Part shown: positions 51,387 through 60,002 of the stretch, in pieces
Position numbering within the stretch: the stretch's first letter is position 1
Layout of the letters: each line of letters opens with the position of its first letter
NCBI RefSeq assembly: GCF_003026455.1
Contig: NZ_PYMB01000016.1
Coordinates: forward strand, 1 to 64,000
Reading direction: 5' to 3'
Origin: Photobacterium rosenbergii
GTDB taxonomy: Bacteria; Pseudomonadota; Gammaproteobacteria; Enterobacterales; Vibrionaceae
Length of the DNA: 64,000 bases
Position numbers and translations under genes: made by a program
The notes under the pieces: model-generated
Database searches by the model: none
Seen by the model: the letters and a program-made list of their open reading frames with translations, nothing else
What the model was told of the DNA's origin: nothing

Positions 51387-52517
51387 TTAGTATGCATAGC
51401 TTAGGCTGAGGATATGCAGCCTTTGGTCGTCAACTCTTCCGGTAAAGCCATTGTCATAGCTAACATCATGCTCACCGAGATCTCGGTATTGATAGGCTAG
51501 GCCGATTCGGTGACCGTTGGAGCGGGTCTTTTCAGCACCAATGCCCACTGCCCAGTTTTTACCGACGGCAAGCTCAGGTGATACCGCCGAGCTTTTCTGC
51601 AGGGTTGAGTCGTAACGCACACCTGCTTGGTATTCCCAGTTGTTCTGGTTATAGCTCAGAGCCGTACCTAAGCTGTAAACATCTTTTAGATCGCCGTCTT
51701 GGTCAAAATCAGACCAGAACTCTACACCTGTCATCGCTTTGATAGCGAGCTTGTCATTGATTTGGTGGTGAAGGCCGAGATCTAATCGAGCCGGCCAAAT
51801 GATGTCATTGGCCACCGTTGTCTTCATGCTTCCTGCCGTGACGTCGATTTTATCTCCACGGTGGTCCACGCGGTGCTTGTAGTTGGCTGCAATATAAGTG
51901 CTGTCTGAGATATCAAACATACCGGAAAGGATAAAACTGGCAGCGGTTGAGTTTGCTTCGCCCTCTATGGTGATGTCACCAATAGATGCGTCCAGTGACG
52001 TCATAAGGTGCTGTACAACCAAAGCTCCACCAAGGGACAAGCGGCTATTGACCTGGTAACCCGCTGCAAGGTGCACGTTAACTGCCTCCTGCGACATAGC
52101 GTCGAATAAATTTAGGCCAGACAAGCCGTTGGTATAGTCCATGCCAAGTCCACCGTCGGCATGTAATGATGCGCCTAATACCCAACTATCATTAACGCGT
52201 TTGGCATAGGCTAGGCTAGGGGCTAGAGCTTTATTTTCACCCGATGCATGGAGGTCTCTCCCCATAAAGCCGGTACCATTGTGCTCGGAGTAGGCATCGA
52301 TATATTGCAGGCCTACAGAGAAGCTTGAATCTTCAATGGCTGTCAAACCCGCTGGGCTGGTGATCGCTGCACTAGCATCGTTTCGATTTGTTGAATTGGC
52401 AACACCTGCAGAAGAGACACTATCAAAGGTGGCAACTTCATGAAGTAATATACCGCCGGCCATGACGCTGGAAGAAAATACGGATGTAAGAATTAAAGCT
52501 AAAGCCTGTTTTTTCAT
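51387..52517 (-). CDS. OmpP1/FadL family outer membrane protein
   Basis: A 376-residue barrel of the FadL family, which takes up long-chain fatty acids or other hydrophobic compounds. A signal peptide (about 1-20, ending VMA) is followed by GGILLHEVATFDSVSSAGVANSTN-type N-terminal hatch and NDASAAITSPAG, equivalent to the family NPA segment. The barrel ends ILSLSYAY. The ATG at 52517 begins the signal peptide; an in-frame start at 52583 adds 22 unneeded residues. It is shorter than E. coli FadL, so the substrate is uncertain. It has its own terminator. Confidence 0.82.
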   Translation of the reverse strand: MKKQALALILTSVFSSSVMAGGILLHEVATFDSVSSAGVANSTNRNDASAAITSPAGLTAIEDSSFSVGLQYIDAYSEHNGTGFMGRDLHASGENKALAPSLAYAKRVNDSWVLGASLHADGGLGMDYTNGLSGLNLFDAMSQEAVNVHLAAGYQVNSRLSLGGALVVQHLMTSLDASIGDITIEGEANSTAASFILSGMFDISDSTYIAANYKHRVDHRGDKIDVTAGSMKTTVANDIIWPARLDLGLHHQINDKLAIKAMTGVEFWSDFDQDGDLKDVYSLGTALSYNQNNWEYQAGVRYDSTLQKSSAVSPELAVGKNWAVGIGAEKTRSNGHRIGLAYQYRDLGEHDVSYDNGFTGRVDDQRLHILSLSYAY

Positions 52518-52586
52518 AATAAAGCTCGAAGTTATATAGATAGCTTGTGTTATTTGCATCAAATGGAAAATTGAGATAGCCAATAG

Positions 52587-52611
52587 CTAAAACGCCACCC
52601 TTGGGCAGCGT
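52587..52611 (-). terminator. Probable terminator of the barrel gene at 52623
   Basis: AAACGC and GCGTTT arms with an inner CCC/GGG pairing surround a small loop. On the minus strand TTTTAG follows. Two inner mismatches make it weaker than the others. Confidence 0.55.
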
Positions 52612-52622
52612 TTGAATATTGA

Positions 52623-53378
52623 TTAGATTTGGTAGTTGAACTCTATCCGGTGGTCGCCATCTTTGAAGTCGGTGTATTCTGTCCAGTTGGCAAAGTAGCG
52701 TACGTTGAAGCGCGGATTGAACTGGTAAGAAGCTGCAAACTCATGGGCGAAAACATTTGAGTTACCTTCACCGTATGCGTTGTCTTTGTAGGTATCAGAG
52801 CCAGATAAGGTGGTCATCCACATTGGGTTGTAGTTAAGCCAGATCTTATCGTTAATAGTGAACTTACCGTAGGTACCGATAACCGCAAAGGTACCCGGTA
52901 CTGAGTAGCCACTGGTTTCAGTAAAGACACTGTTGTTGCCAAATGCCGCGCCTGCACCAGCAAGCGGGAATAGCTGGACAGGGCCAAGAGCTGGAAGCGC
53001 CTGAATAAAGCTGTAGGAAATGTTACCGGATTCGGTGTTGAAGTCGTAAGTAACATCAAGCTGGTTACCGCGACCGTTGGTTAAATCAACACCGAAATTA
53101 CGGAAACGGATGCTATCGATACTGTCATTGGCACCGCTATCCCAGCCAAGGCTGTCGCCCAGTGCACCTTTGAACTCGAGTACATTCATGCCAGCCGTGG
53201 TAGGGTTGCCGGTGTCATAGGTTTGACCGAGTTTGATGTTCAAACCTTTATCGGTATAGCCTGCACCAACTTGGGTAAATACCGCAAGTGGATCAGACAT
53301 ATCTTGAATCTCGTCATCGGAGTGTGCAGTAAAGCTGACTGCAGTTAGCACGGCTGCAGAAATAAGTATTTTATTCAT
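52623..53378 (-). CDS. Outer membrane beta-barrel protein of unknown family
   Basis: A 251-residue exported protein. The signal peptide (about 1-20, ending FTAHS) is followed by TQVGAGYTDKGLNIKLGQTYD and then alternating strand patterns to IEFNYQI, consistent with a small barrel. I cannot name the family. It may be distantly related to the barrel at 54666, whose mature start (TKLGVGYSD) is similar. It is divergent from the LysR gene at 53751, and two identical palindromes lie in the gap, so LysR control is likely. Expression signals and the terminator suggest a single-gene unit. Confidence 0.7.
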   Translation of the reverse strand: MNKILISAAVLTAVSFTAHSDDEIQDMSDPLAVFTQVGAGYTDKGLNIKLGQTYDTGNPTTAGMNVLEFKGALGDSLGWDSGANDSIDSIRFRNFGVDLTNGRGNQLDVTYDFNTESGNISYSFIQALPALGPVQLFPLAGAGAAFGNNSVFTETSGYSVPGTFAVIGTYGKFTINDKIWLNYNPMWMTTLSGSDTYKDNAYGEGNSNVFAHEFAASYQFNPRFNVRYFANWTEYTDFKDGDHRIEFNYQI

Positions 53379-53443
53379 AATATTTTTCTAAATAGGTACA
53401 ACAATGAAGTGAGGTAAAAGTACCATTTAGGAAAAAATAGAGT

Positions 53444-53458
53444 TGCACTGTAAGTGCA
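53444..53458. promoter_or_regulatory. Palindrome TGCACT-N3-AGTGCA, site 1
   Basis: TGCACT-GTA-AGTGCA, a perfect 15-bp palindrome 66-80 bp before the barrel gene start (minus strand). Identical arms recur at 53599. Confidence 0.7.
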
Positions 53459-53598
53459 GGCTATTTAGTAGGTTTGTAATAATGTGTGATTTTTTAAATA
53501 GATATAATTGGAAAAATATTATTTAAATTATTATGGTTTTTGGGTTTATAGATGAATGAATGTTTTATAATTAAATTTAATGTAATAAAAGATTGCTG

Positions 53599-53613
53599 TG
53601 CACTCACAGTGCA
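53599..53613. promoter_or_regulatory. Palindrome TGCACT-N3-AGTGCA, site 2
   Basis: TGCACT-CAC-AGTGCA, the same arms and spacing as site 1, 155 bp away and 138 bp before the LysR start codon. Two matched copies in one divergent gap strongly suggest a cognate regulator, most simply the LysR protein. Confidence 0.7.
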
Positions 53614-53750
53614 TTGGTGTTGGTCATTTTCAATTATGATGTAAGCAATATTTGTAGCTTAAGTGCTAGCACTATTTGGCGTTTATTTTTCAGTTCCATT
53701 ATTGAATGATCTAGCTGTTGTTAGGTAAGAGATATTGTTAGGTAAGAGAT

Positions 53751-54605
53751 ATGATTGATTTGAATCTTGTACGGGTGTTTGTTGCAGTATACCGTCACTC
53801 TTCCTATACCCTTGCAGCGCGCGAGTTGAATTTATCTCAACCGGCTGTCAGCCAGGCAATACGCCGTTTTGAAAGCAGTCTCAATACCTTATTGTTTGTA
53901 AACGAAGGCCGCCGACCTTCGCCAACCCCATATGCCACACGGCTAATCAGGCACCTTGGTTTAGCCGTAGATTCAATCGATGGCGTATTGGCGCAAAAGC
54001 GTGAAGTTTGTGCTTATGTCAACGAAGCCTATTTTCATTTATTCAGTGATATTGAGTATTTGATAATGCGGCAACAGCCTCGGGTTCAGAAACAGATGCT
54101 CGAAGACCTTCAAGCAAACAAAATAGAATTACTGCTAGATACTGTTGCGCATCTTGATAGCAATTTCATTGTTGAAGAGCTTATATCGCAACCAATGGTT
54201 GTGGTATGTCGCCAAGCCCACCCGAGGGTATGCGAAAATACTCTCACAAAGGAGCTGTTCTACAGTGAGGAGCATGTTGTTTTACAGCTTTGCTCCGAAA
54301 AGCGTCAAATCTTGGAATCTTTCGCTAAAGAGCCTGTAGGTACATTTAAAGACAAACTCGAAGTAAGCAGTGTTGCTAGTCTCTTAATGAGTGTTTCGCG
54401 CAGTAATTGCTTGGGTATTGTGAATGCTGCCGTTGCCAAAGAATGGGCGGATATACTTCGCCTGCAGGTTTTGCCTTTGCCTATTGCCGCCGAGCCTGTT
54501 CCATTGCAGATGATTTACCATCAGCGCTATGCACTGGATCCTCATCATAAAATGATTCGCAATGAGATCCGTCATCGAATCAGTCGTAGCGTTCAGCCGC
54601 TTTAA
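53751..54605 (+). CDS. LysR-family regulator, paralogue A
   Basis: A 284-residue LysR regulator. The helix-turn-helix spans about 1-60 (HSSYTLAARELNLSQPAVSQAIRRFE). The effector domain starts near 85. It is clearly paralogous to the LysR protein at 60003, with matching MxDLNLVRxFxxVY start, PRVxxxTLxKExFY and QMIYHxR segments. It is divergent from one barrel gene and 60 bp upstream of another in the same direction (54666), so it may control both. The ATG at 53751 follows GGTAAGAGAT. Confidence 0.9.
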   Translation: MIDLNLVRVFVAVYRHSSYTLAARELNLSQPAVSQAIRRFESSLNTLLFVNEGRRPSPTPYATRLIRHLGLAVDSIDGVLAQKREVCAYVNEAYFHLFSDIEYLIMRQQPRVQKQMLEDLQANKIELLLDTVAHLDSNFIVEELISQPMVVVCRQAHPRVCENTLTKELFYSEEHVVLQLCSEKRQILESFAKEPVGTFKDKLEVSSVASLLMSVSRSNCLGIVNAAVAKEWADILRLQVLPLPIAAEPVPLQMIYHQRYALDPHHKMIRNEIRHRISRSVQPL

Positions 54606-54665
54606 TTACTAATTATCAGATAATGAAAATTAGTACCTGAAAATTTATATTTAAGAATCAATACC

Positions 54666-55370
54666 ATGCAACTTACTAATAAGCGCCTTATTGTTCCTGT
54701 GATTATCTCAGGAGCACTGTCTTTAACAAGCGTAAAAGGGGTAAATGCTGATGAAAAACACCATGAAGACCCGACGAGGATTGTGACAAAACTTGGGGTT
54801 GGTTACTCAGATGTTGCCTCGGTTTCTGGATCATTAGGGTTGGATGAAGCCCGGATGATCAATGCACGAGTGAATGAAGAAGGTGAATGGCGTTTAGGCG
54901 GTTCTTGGCTATTTGATATCGGGATTATTAACTTTAATTTCAGTCGCACTGATTATGACGATGGTGGTCATAAGAATAATTACAGTGTCGGTACCTATGT
55001 TCCCTTGAGCTATTTTGGTATCGAACCTGCTGGTTGGATGGTATTCCCAACGGCTGGCTATAGCTATAATGATGGTGAACTGGCTCAGCCTGCTGATGAT
55101 GGCAGTGATGAATATGTCATGATGCGCAGTCAAAACCATGCAGGCTATATCGGTATGTTCGGTGTACGCCCTTTTGAAGGGACGAAATGGAGCATGATTG
55201 GTTTGATGGGAGTAGGCGCTGGCTCTGGCGGCTATTCCAGTTATTGGGGCGGTGCTGGATTGAGCTATAAGTTGAACGATAAGGCTTCATTCAACATGTT
55301 CGGTATTTTGTCCGAAGATGACTTTGGTACCAATAATAAACTTGGTGGCTCTTTCACATATCAATTCTAA
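54666..55370 (+). CDS. Outer membrane protein, second unrecognised small barrel
   Basis: A 234-residue exported protein. The signal peptide (about 1-28, ending VNADE) is followed by TKLGVGYSDVASVSGSLGLD and Gly/aromatic-rich amphipathic strands, ending LGGSFTYQF with terminal Phe, an outer membrane barrel signature. I do not recognise the family. It follows the LysR paralogue A by 60 bases in the same direction and may be cotranscribed with it. There is weak similarity in build to the barrel at 52623. Confidence 0.68.
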   Translation: MQLTNKRLIVPVIISGALSLTSVKGVNADEKHHEDPTRIVTKLGVGYSDVASVSGSLGLDEARMINARVNEEGEWRLGGSWLFDIGIINFNFSRTDYDDGGHKNNYSVGTYVPLSYFGIEPAGWMVFPTAGYSYNDGELAQPADDGSDEYVMMRSQNHAGYIGMFGVRPFEGTKWSMIGLMGVGAGSGGYSSYWGGAGLSYKLNDKASFNMFGILSEDDFGTNNKLGGSFTYQF

Positions 55371-55484
55371 TGAATAGTTATTGAATACCTGCTGGTGACA
55401 TTTAATTACCTATAGGTGTGCTATCGCATAAGGTATACTTATAGTTCGTATAACCTCAGTGTTATATATCTACGTCGTTCTAAT

Positions 55485-55511
55485 GATTAAAATTTTCTCG
55501 GAATTTTAATC
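55485..55511. promoter_or_regulatory. Inverted repeat before the Crp-like gene
   Basis: Perfect 10-bp arms GATTAAAATT and AATTTTAATC with a 7-base centre, 28 bp before the ATG at 55539. Possible autoregulatory operator or leader hairpin. Confidence 0.6.
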
Positions 55512-55538
55512 TTGCTCCAAGTATTGGCGAACGACATC

Positions 55539-56180
55539 ATGAATATCATTGAAATATTGAAAAGTAAATATGGTATCGATGATGAGTTAGCAACACACCT
55601 TCTCGAAATGGGAACGGTTAAGAAATTGAAAAAAGGAGATTTTCTTTATTATCAGGATGAGCGAGCTAACTTTATCACCATACCAATTTCTGGAACTTTA
55701 AGTTTTTCTCCTACCTGTGAGGACAGCGGAAGTATACAGTACAACTTGATTACCCCTGGTATCATCGTTAATGAGGTTTCTTTCCTTGTCGGCGGGGGGA
55801 TCTTGACGGAAGTTAAGGCTGTCATTGATTGTTGCGTTATTCAATTGCCTTATACTGCTGCAGAACTACTGATGGGGAAATCCCCAAGCTTCTTAAGAAT
55901 GCTGTCAATTTCTCTAGCTAAGAAGCAGCGAGCTACGTTGGCTCTTTTCAACCTAAGGGGAGAAAAAGATGCCAAAGGTAAAATCAAAAAAGCGTTGCAT
56001 GTGATCAGTGAAGCGACACCTGATGGGTTAATTCCTGTTAACATTATCACTTTAGCGTCCCTACTTTGCGTTTCAAGAAATACAGTGGGGCGAGAGATAA
56101 AGCGGTTTATTGATAATGGAGAGATTATCAAAATTCAGGAAGGCTACCGCTTTGTAAATAGTGTTCAGAAAGTAGCGTAG
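55539..56180 (+). CDS. Crp/Fnr-family transcriptional regulator of unknown signal
   Basis: A protein of 213 residues (222 if the TTG at 55512 is used). The N-terminal beta-roll (about 15-115) is Crp-like, but the cAMP-binding G-E-x-x-x-R-S cassette is absent (NEVSFLVGGGIL instead), and there is no N-terminal Cys cluster as in Fnr, so the signal is unknown. The winged helix (about 150-205) includes LASLLCVSRNTVGREIKRF, close to the Crp recognition helix. A terminator separates it from a stand-alone PTS IIB gene. Confidence 0.82.
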   Translation: MNIIEILKSKYGIDDELATHLLEMGTVKKLKKGDFLYYQDERANFITIPISGTLSFSPTCEDSGSIQYNLITPGIIVNEVSFLVGGGILTEVKAVIDCCVIQLPYTAAELLMGKSPSFLRMLSISLAKKQRATLALFNLRGEKDAKGKIKKALHVISEATPDGLIPVNIITLASLLCVSRNTVGREIKRFIDNGEIIKIQEGYRFVNSVQKVA

Positions 56181-56202
56181 GCTATTTATTTACCTCAAAT
56201 GT

Positions 56203-56228
56203 AACCCAGCAAATGCTGGGTTTTTTCG
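56203..56228 (+). terminator. Terminator of the Crp-like gene
   Basis: AACCCAGC / GCTGGGTT with loop AAAT, followed by T residues. It lies 22 bases past the stop. Confidence 0.85.
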
Positions 56229-56241
56229 GATTAAACAAAAC

Positions 56242-56571
56242 ATGAAAAATGCATATATTTTAAAAGTGAAAACAAAGCTAAAACAGTTATTGAAAGCCTT
56301 GACTTCAATTAACCCTAATACTGAGCATGAAGTTGATGAAATTATTCAAGCTATAGGCAGTATGGAGAACATTTGTGAAACAGGAGCCTGTGCGACACGA
56401 CTAAGGTTACGATTAAAGTCGACATCTGTTGTTGATAAAAAAAGGTTAACGACCCTAGGAGCACATGGGGTGGTGGTTTTGGATAACGAACATATCCAAA
56501 TTATCTTTGGCCTGAAGGCAAATATGTATTCCCAGATTATCGAGTCGCGTCTTCTGGATAAATCTAGTTAA
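56242..56571 (+). CDS. Stand-alone PTS IIB-like domain protein
   Basis: A 109-residue cytoplasmic protein. The C-terminal two thirds match the glucose-type PTS EIIB domain: GACATRLRLRLK with the phosphorylatable Cys50, then LGAHGVVVLDNEHIQIIFG, equivalent to LGAAGVV...QAIFG. Its N-terminal 30 residues are basic. No IIC membrane partner or IIA lies nearby, so it may relay phosphate or act as a regulator instead of transporting sugar. It sits just behind the Crp-like gene's terminator and has no obvious ribosome site of its own, so some readthrough is plausible. Confidence 0.78.
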   Translation: MKNAYILKVKTKLKQLLKALTSINPNTEHEVDEIIQAIGSMENICETGACATRLRLRLKSTSVVDKKRLTTLGAHGVVVLDNEHIQIIFGLKANMYSQIIESRLLDKSS

Positions 56572-56593
56572 TTCAATAGCGTTATGAATGAAA

Positions 56594-56614
56594 CAGGAGA
56601 GCATGGCTCTCCTG
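56594..56614. terminator. Hairpin between convergent genes
   Basis: CAGGAGAGC / GCTCTCCTG, perfect 9-bp arms around ATG. No T run follows, so it may be a weak bidirectional terminator. Confidence 0.55.
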
Positions 56615-56629
56615 TAGTAAGCATTTAAA

Positions 56630-58312
56630 TTAATCTACAAATACTTCTTCCAGCACATTTCCTGTCGAACCTGAAGGGAACGGAATAGACAGCAGTGCCG
56701 AAAGGGTCGGTGCAACATCATAAGGCGTCACTTCACGGTATACATTGCGTGGCTTAATGTTCATGCCAGCAAAAATGATCGGTACATGGGTATCATAACG
56801 CCATGGTGAGCCGTGCATGGAGGCAATCACTAAGCCATCGTCGCTGTTAATATAGCTCCTTGGCTCAAAAGTAATATGAATGTCGCCGGAGCGGGTTGGG
56901 TTGAAGTTGTTAATGACTCGCTTAGCGATATAGTCTGATGCCAGGCTATTTTCGGTGATATCAACAGCAGTAATAGCACGATAAACTTTGTCATTGCTAT
57001 CAAGTTGCTGGGCGATGAAGCGTTGTACCTTGGCGATATCAAGTTTGTTTTTCTTAATAAAGTCGTGATCAAGATAGATGTAAGGGTGGAAGTACTGGCT
57101 GATTAGTTGCTCGCGAGAAGCGTTAAACTCGTCATTCAATTTTTTATCCAAGTCTTCAGCAAACAGATCATCTGCACTGACATAACCAACTTGTCTAAGC
57201 CCTAGTTGCTGCGAGTAGGGTGAGACCTCTGGTACGCCATGATCTGAAGATAACACAATAAGGGTTTTGTCTAGACCAACATGCTTATCGACATGCTGGA
57301 ACAAGTCTGCAAGTAATTGATCCAGGCGAATGAGGTTGTCTTCCGTCTCATGGCTTGATGGGCCATTGATATGGATAACATAGTCATTTGAGGAGAAGCT
57401 AATTGACAGGTAGTCGGTGGCATCACCTTTGCCAAGGCGCTCTTGAGAAAGCAACTCAGATGCAAAGTTTGCCGTCAATGCATCGCCTGCAGGGCCAAGT
57501 GTTAGCATCGTATTAAAGTATGGATAGCTCGCTGGGCCATACGGGTATGGGAAGCTGCGTTTGAATGTTGCTAGGCTAGTTTTTTGCTCACTATTGCTGT
57601 CAGGCAAGGTATAAGAGTCGATCGGCAACACTCGATCCCAGCTTTTGCCTGAAAAGGCGCTGACATGTTCACCCTCATTCCACTTTGTTACCCAATCTGG
57701 GTAACTGTCATAGTAATAATCGCTGGTAACGAATGTGCCTGCGGATTTAGAAAACCAAAATGCCTTGCCAGTTTTGCCCGCCATTGAGACTGCGCCGCGG
57801 TCTTTGACAGATACACTGAAGACCTTGGATAGTCCGTTGGTAGCAAGGGTTAACTCATCGCTGAAGGTACTGACGAGAAAGTTGTTCGGGGTTCTGCCGC
57901 TGCTTTGCGCCAGAGCCATGGTTTGGTCCACTTCGGTATCTTTGTCGACATCCGCATTTTCCGTCAAGATGCTGTATTCGCTATCTTCGATGTTGTACAC
58001 CAAGCGTCCGTCAGCCCTGTCAAACCAAACGTTTCCGACCATACCGTGAACCGCGGGTGTTGTGCCGGTTGCTAATGACGCGTGCCCAACAATGGTTTCG
58101 GTATTGGCGTGTTGGTAATGGGCGTTTTTGTATACGGTACCTTGCTTGAGAAGATAGTTAAACCCGTTATCGGAGAAGTTGTGGGCATAGCGTTCAAGTA
58201 GATCACCACGCAGGCCATCTACGGTTATTTGCAGCACAAGGTTTGGGGTAGCTGTTTCTGCAAAGGCGGAAAAGGCTGTAAGTAGAGTAAGTGCAGTAAT
58301 TGTCTTTTTCAT
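56630..58312 (-). CDS. PafA-like periplasmic alkaline phosphatase
   Basis: A 560-residue member of the alkaline phosphatase/phosphodiesterase superfamily. A signal peptide (about 1-18, ending AFA) precedes the metal site Asp32 (VDGLRGD), the nucleophile Thr in NTETIVGHA (residues 70-78), and VKDRGA with Lys170 and Arg172, the K-x-R pair typical of PafA-type phosphomonoesterases. SSDHG and HGSPWRYDTHVP supply the remaining zinc ligands. It should release phosphate from a broad range of monoesters and, unlike PhoA, the group is usually not inhibited by phosphate. It follows the DUF1254 gene behind a terminator. Confidence 0.88.
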   Translation of the reverse strand: MKKTITALTLLTAFSAFAETATPNLVLQITVDGLRGDLLERYAHNFSDNGFNYLLKQGTVYKNAHYQHANTETIVGHASLATGTTPAVHGMVGNVWFDRADGRLVYNIEDSEYSILTENADVDKDTEVDQTMALAQSSGRTPNNFLVSTFSDELTLATNGLSKVFSVSVKDRGAVSMAGKTGKAFWFSKSAGTFVTSDYYYDSYPDWVTKWNEGEHVSAFSGKSWDRVLPIDSYTLPDSNSEQKTSLATFKRSFPYPYGPASYPYFNTMLTLGPAGDALTANFASELLSQERLGKGDATDYLSISFSSNDYVIHINGPSSHETEDNLIRLDQLLADLFQHVDKHVGLDKTLIVLSSDHGVPEVSPYSQQLGLRQVGYVSADDLFAEDLDKKLNDEFNASREQLISQYFHPYIYLDHDFIKKNKLDIAKVQRFIAQQLDSNDKVYRAITAVDITENSLASDYIAKRVINNFNPTRSGDIHITFEPRSYINSDDGLVIASMHGSPWRYDTHVPIIFAGMNIKPRNVYREVTPYDVAPTLSALLSIPFPSGSTGNVLEEVFVD

Positions 58313-58333
58313 ATCTTCGTTATTGTCCTTAAA

Positions 58334-58360
58334 AAAAACCTGCCAGTTGGCAGGTTTTTT
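58334..58360 (-). terminator. Terminator between DUF1254 and phosphatase genes
   Basis: AAAACCTGCC / GGCAGGTTTT with loop AGTT; T-rich on both strands. It lies 24 bases past the DUF1254 stop. Confidence 0.85.
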
Positions 58361-58383
58361 ATATTCGCGAGGAGAGGGGAATA

Positions 58384-59835
58384 TTATTTCTCTACCTTGA
58401 ACATTTCAGGCAGAACAAACTCACCGTCTACTACTTCTTGTTTTGGCTCATACATGCGAATCTGAAGCATGAAGTCATCGTTTGGTGCTGGTAGCCAGTT
58501 AGCCAGGTGCTTCGCATCAGTTGGTTTGTCGTGGCCGATGTATACGGTCAGTGAACCATCTTCGTTGTAAATTAGGTCTTCTGTTACAGTGCCAATTTTG
58601 TAGCGGTCGATTTTGTTTTCAACCATGAAGCGGTCTTGCGCATCGTACATGGTTACAGACCAGAAGCCGCCCAAGTGGCTGTTAATTGCCATGTCTGCTG
58701 GGAAGGTGATGGTGTAACCATTTTCACCATTTAGCATTTCACCATTGCTATCAACGTAGCGTTTCGGGTACATGGCACGCTCTGGCGAGTTAAGGCCAAT
58801 CGAGTTCATGTTTACCGCTGCGCGAAGCAGGTAATCAGTGCCGTAGCGGCCTGCATCGTATTCCCAGTTCCAGCCATTTACTGGTACGCCAGTATTTACA
58901 GCTGCATCACGAACAATGGCAAAGCCATCAGCAAAGGCTGCTTGCAGTGCCGCTTTACGTGCTTCGCTTAGGTTTTCAGTACCACCGTTACCAATACCGA
59001 TGTAGGCGAAAGTATCAACCAGCTCTTTGTCTTTCTCTAGCGGGTTTTCAGCCAGCACTTTGTCCAGGCGGTCAAACCATTCAAGACCTGCTGGGAAGTT
59101 AACCGTCGGCGCACCTGCAGATTCTTTAGGCTCTGGTTGAGGTTGTGTGTTCGGGTAGTCTGAAAGCTTGGTTAGGCGGAACTGCTTCTGAACTTCGCGT
59201 GCAGCTGCTTCATCAGCAAGGTTTTCTACACCAAGGCGACCTGCCATCCAGATATAGCGGGTGTCAGAGTAGTAAACCGGTAGGCCTTCAGGGAGTTCGC
59301 CTTCATAACCTTTTTTCGCCAGAATGAAGTCGCCGCCATCGTTGCCAACCGTTGCGTTGCTTAAGTCAACAACCGCTTCTGTGTACATATCGATGATTTG
59401 CGCCATCCAGTAACGGTTGTCTGTGACTTCTGGCACGGTAAGTACAATTGGCTGCTCTTCAAGGTCGCCCCACATCTGTAGGTATAGCGTATCGTTGTTT
59501 GGTGTCGTGTAAGAGCGGTCACGGTAATCCCACAGGCGTGTAATTGGCCCCAGTTCGTTCAATGGTGCCTGGCCGTTGCTGATCGGTGCGTCTACAGAGG
59601 TTTGTAGCTCAAGCGCAACATCCATCATTACCGGTGCCCAGCCGTAAACGGCAGCCTGTACGCCAAGCGCATAGGCATAGTTGTATTCTGCTTGTTCACG
59701 GTCTGTGAAGCTACTCGCAGCTTGTGGTTCTGGCGTAGATGTTTGTGAGTTAGCCATAGTTGCTTGAGAACAGCCGCTTAGGGTAAAGCTTGCAGCCAAA
59801 GCAATAGCAACCGTCTTTTTCATTAGTTTGTTCAT
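58384..59835 (-). CDS. DUF1254/DUF1214 lipoprotein
   Basis: A 483-residue exported lipoprotein. The lipobox LSGC lies at about residues 19-22. The DUF1254 domain (about 50-200) includes YGWAPVMMDVALELQ and the pattern TTPNNDTLY. The DUF1214 domain (about 330-470) includes PERAMYP, ADMAINSHLGGFWSVTMYD and the LANWLPAP end. This two-domain build is common and its function is not established. Two start codons lie close together; the ATG at 59835 has better spacing to GGTGG than that at 59841. It lies downstream of LysR paralogue B in the same direction, with a perfect 12-bp-arm palindrome between. Confidence 0.86.
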   Translation of the reverse strand: MNKLMKKTVAIALAASFTLSGCSQATMANSQTSTPEPQAASSFTDREQAEYNYAYALGVQAAVYGWAPVMMDVALELQTSVDAPISNGQAPLNELGPITRLWDYRDRSYTTPNNDTLYLQMWGDLEEQPIVLTVPEVTDNRYWMAQIIDMYTEAVVDLSNATVGNDGGDFILAKKGYEGELPEGLPVYYSDTRYIWMAGRLGVENLADEAAAREVQKQFRLTKLSDYPNTQPQPEPKESAGAPTVNFPAGLEWFDRLDKVLAENPLEKDKELVDTFAYIGIGNGGTENLSEARKAALQAAFADGFAIVRDAAVNTGVPVNGWNWEYDAGRYGTDYLLRAAVNMNSIGLNSPERAMYPKRYVDSNGEMLNGENGYTITFPADMAINSHLGGFWSVTMYDAQDRFMVENKIDRYKIGTVTEDLIYNEDGSLTVYIGHDKPTDAKHLANWLPAPNDDFMLQIRMYEPKQEVVDGEFVLPEMFKVEK

Positions 59836-59950
59836 TGTCATTCCACCACCCGTCTAGGTATATGAAGAAATACAGTTTTGTTGTTGGTTGTATTACACCG
59901 TTAAATAGCGTGGTGAACCATGAGGTGGGGGTTATATAATACATCAACGA

Positions 59951-59981
59951 AGCTTATGCATTAATGATCAATGCATAAGCT
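59951..59981. promoter_or_regulatory. Long palindrome between LysR paralogue B and the DUF1254 gene
   Basis: AGCTTATGCATT (59951-59962) and AATGCATAAGCT (59970-59981) are perfect 12-bp arms around 7 bases. It lies about 115 bp before the DUF1254 start and 22 bp past the LysR stop. Lack of a T run favours an operator over a terminator. Confidence 0.65.
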
Positions 59982-60002
59982 GTGATGAGGGGGTTTGAGG
60001 TT

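Larger units (their letters stand above)
53379..53750. other. Divergent regulatory region between barrel gene and LysR gene
   Basis: About 370 bp, AT-rich, with no gene. It holds two identical-arm palindromes (53444-53458 and 53599-53613), annotated separately, and should carry both divergent promoters. Confidence 0.6.
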
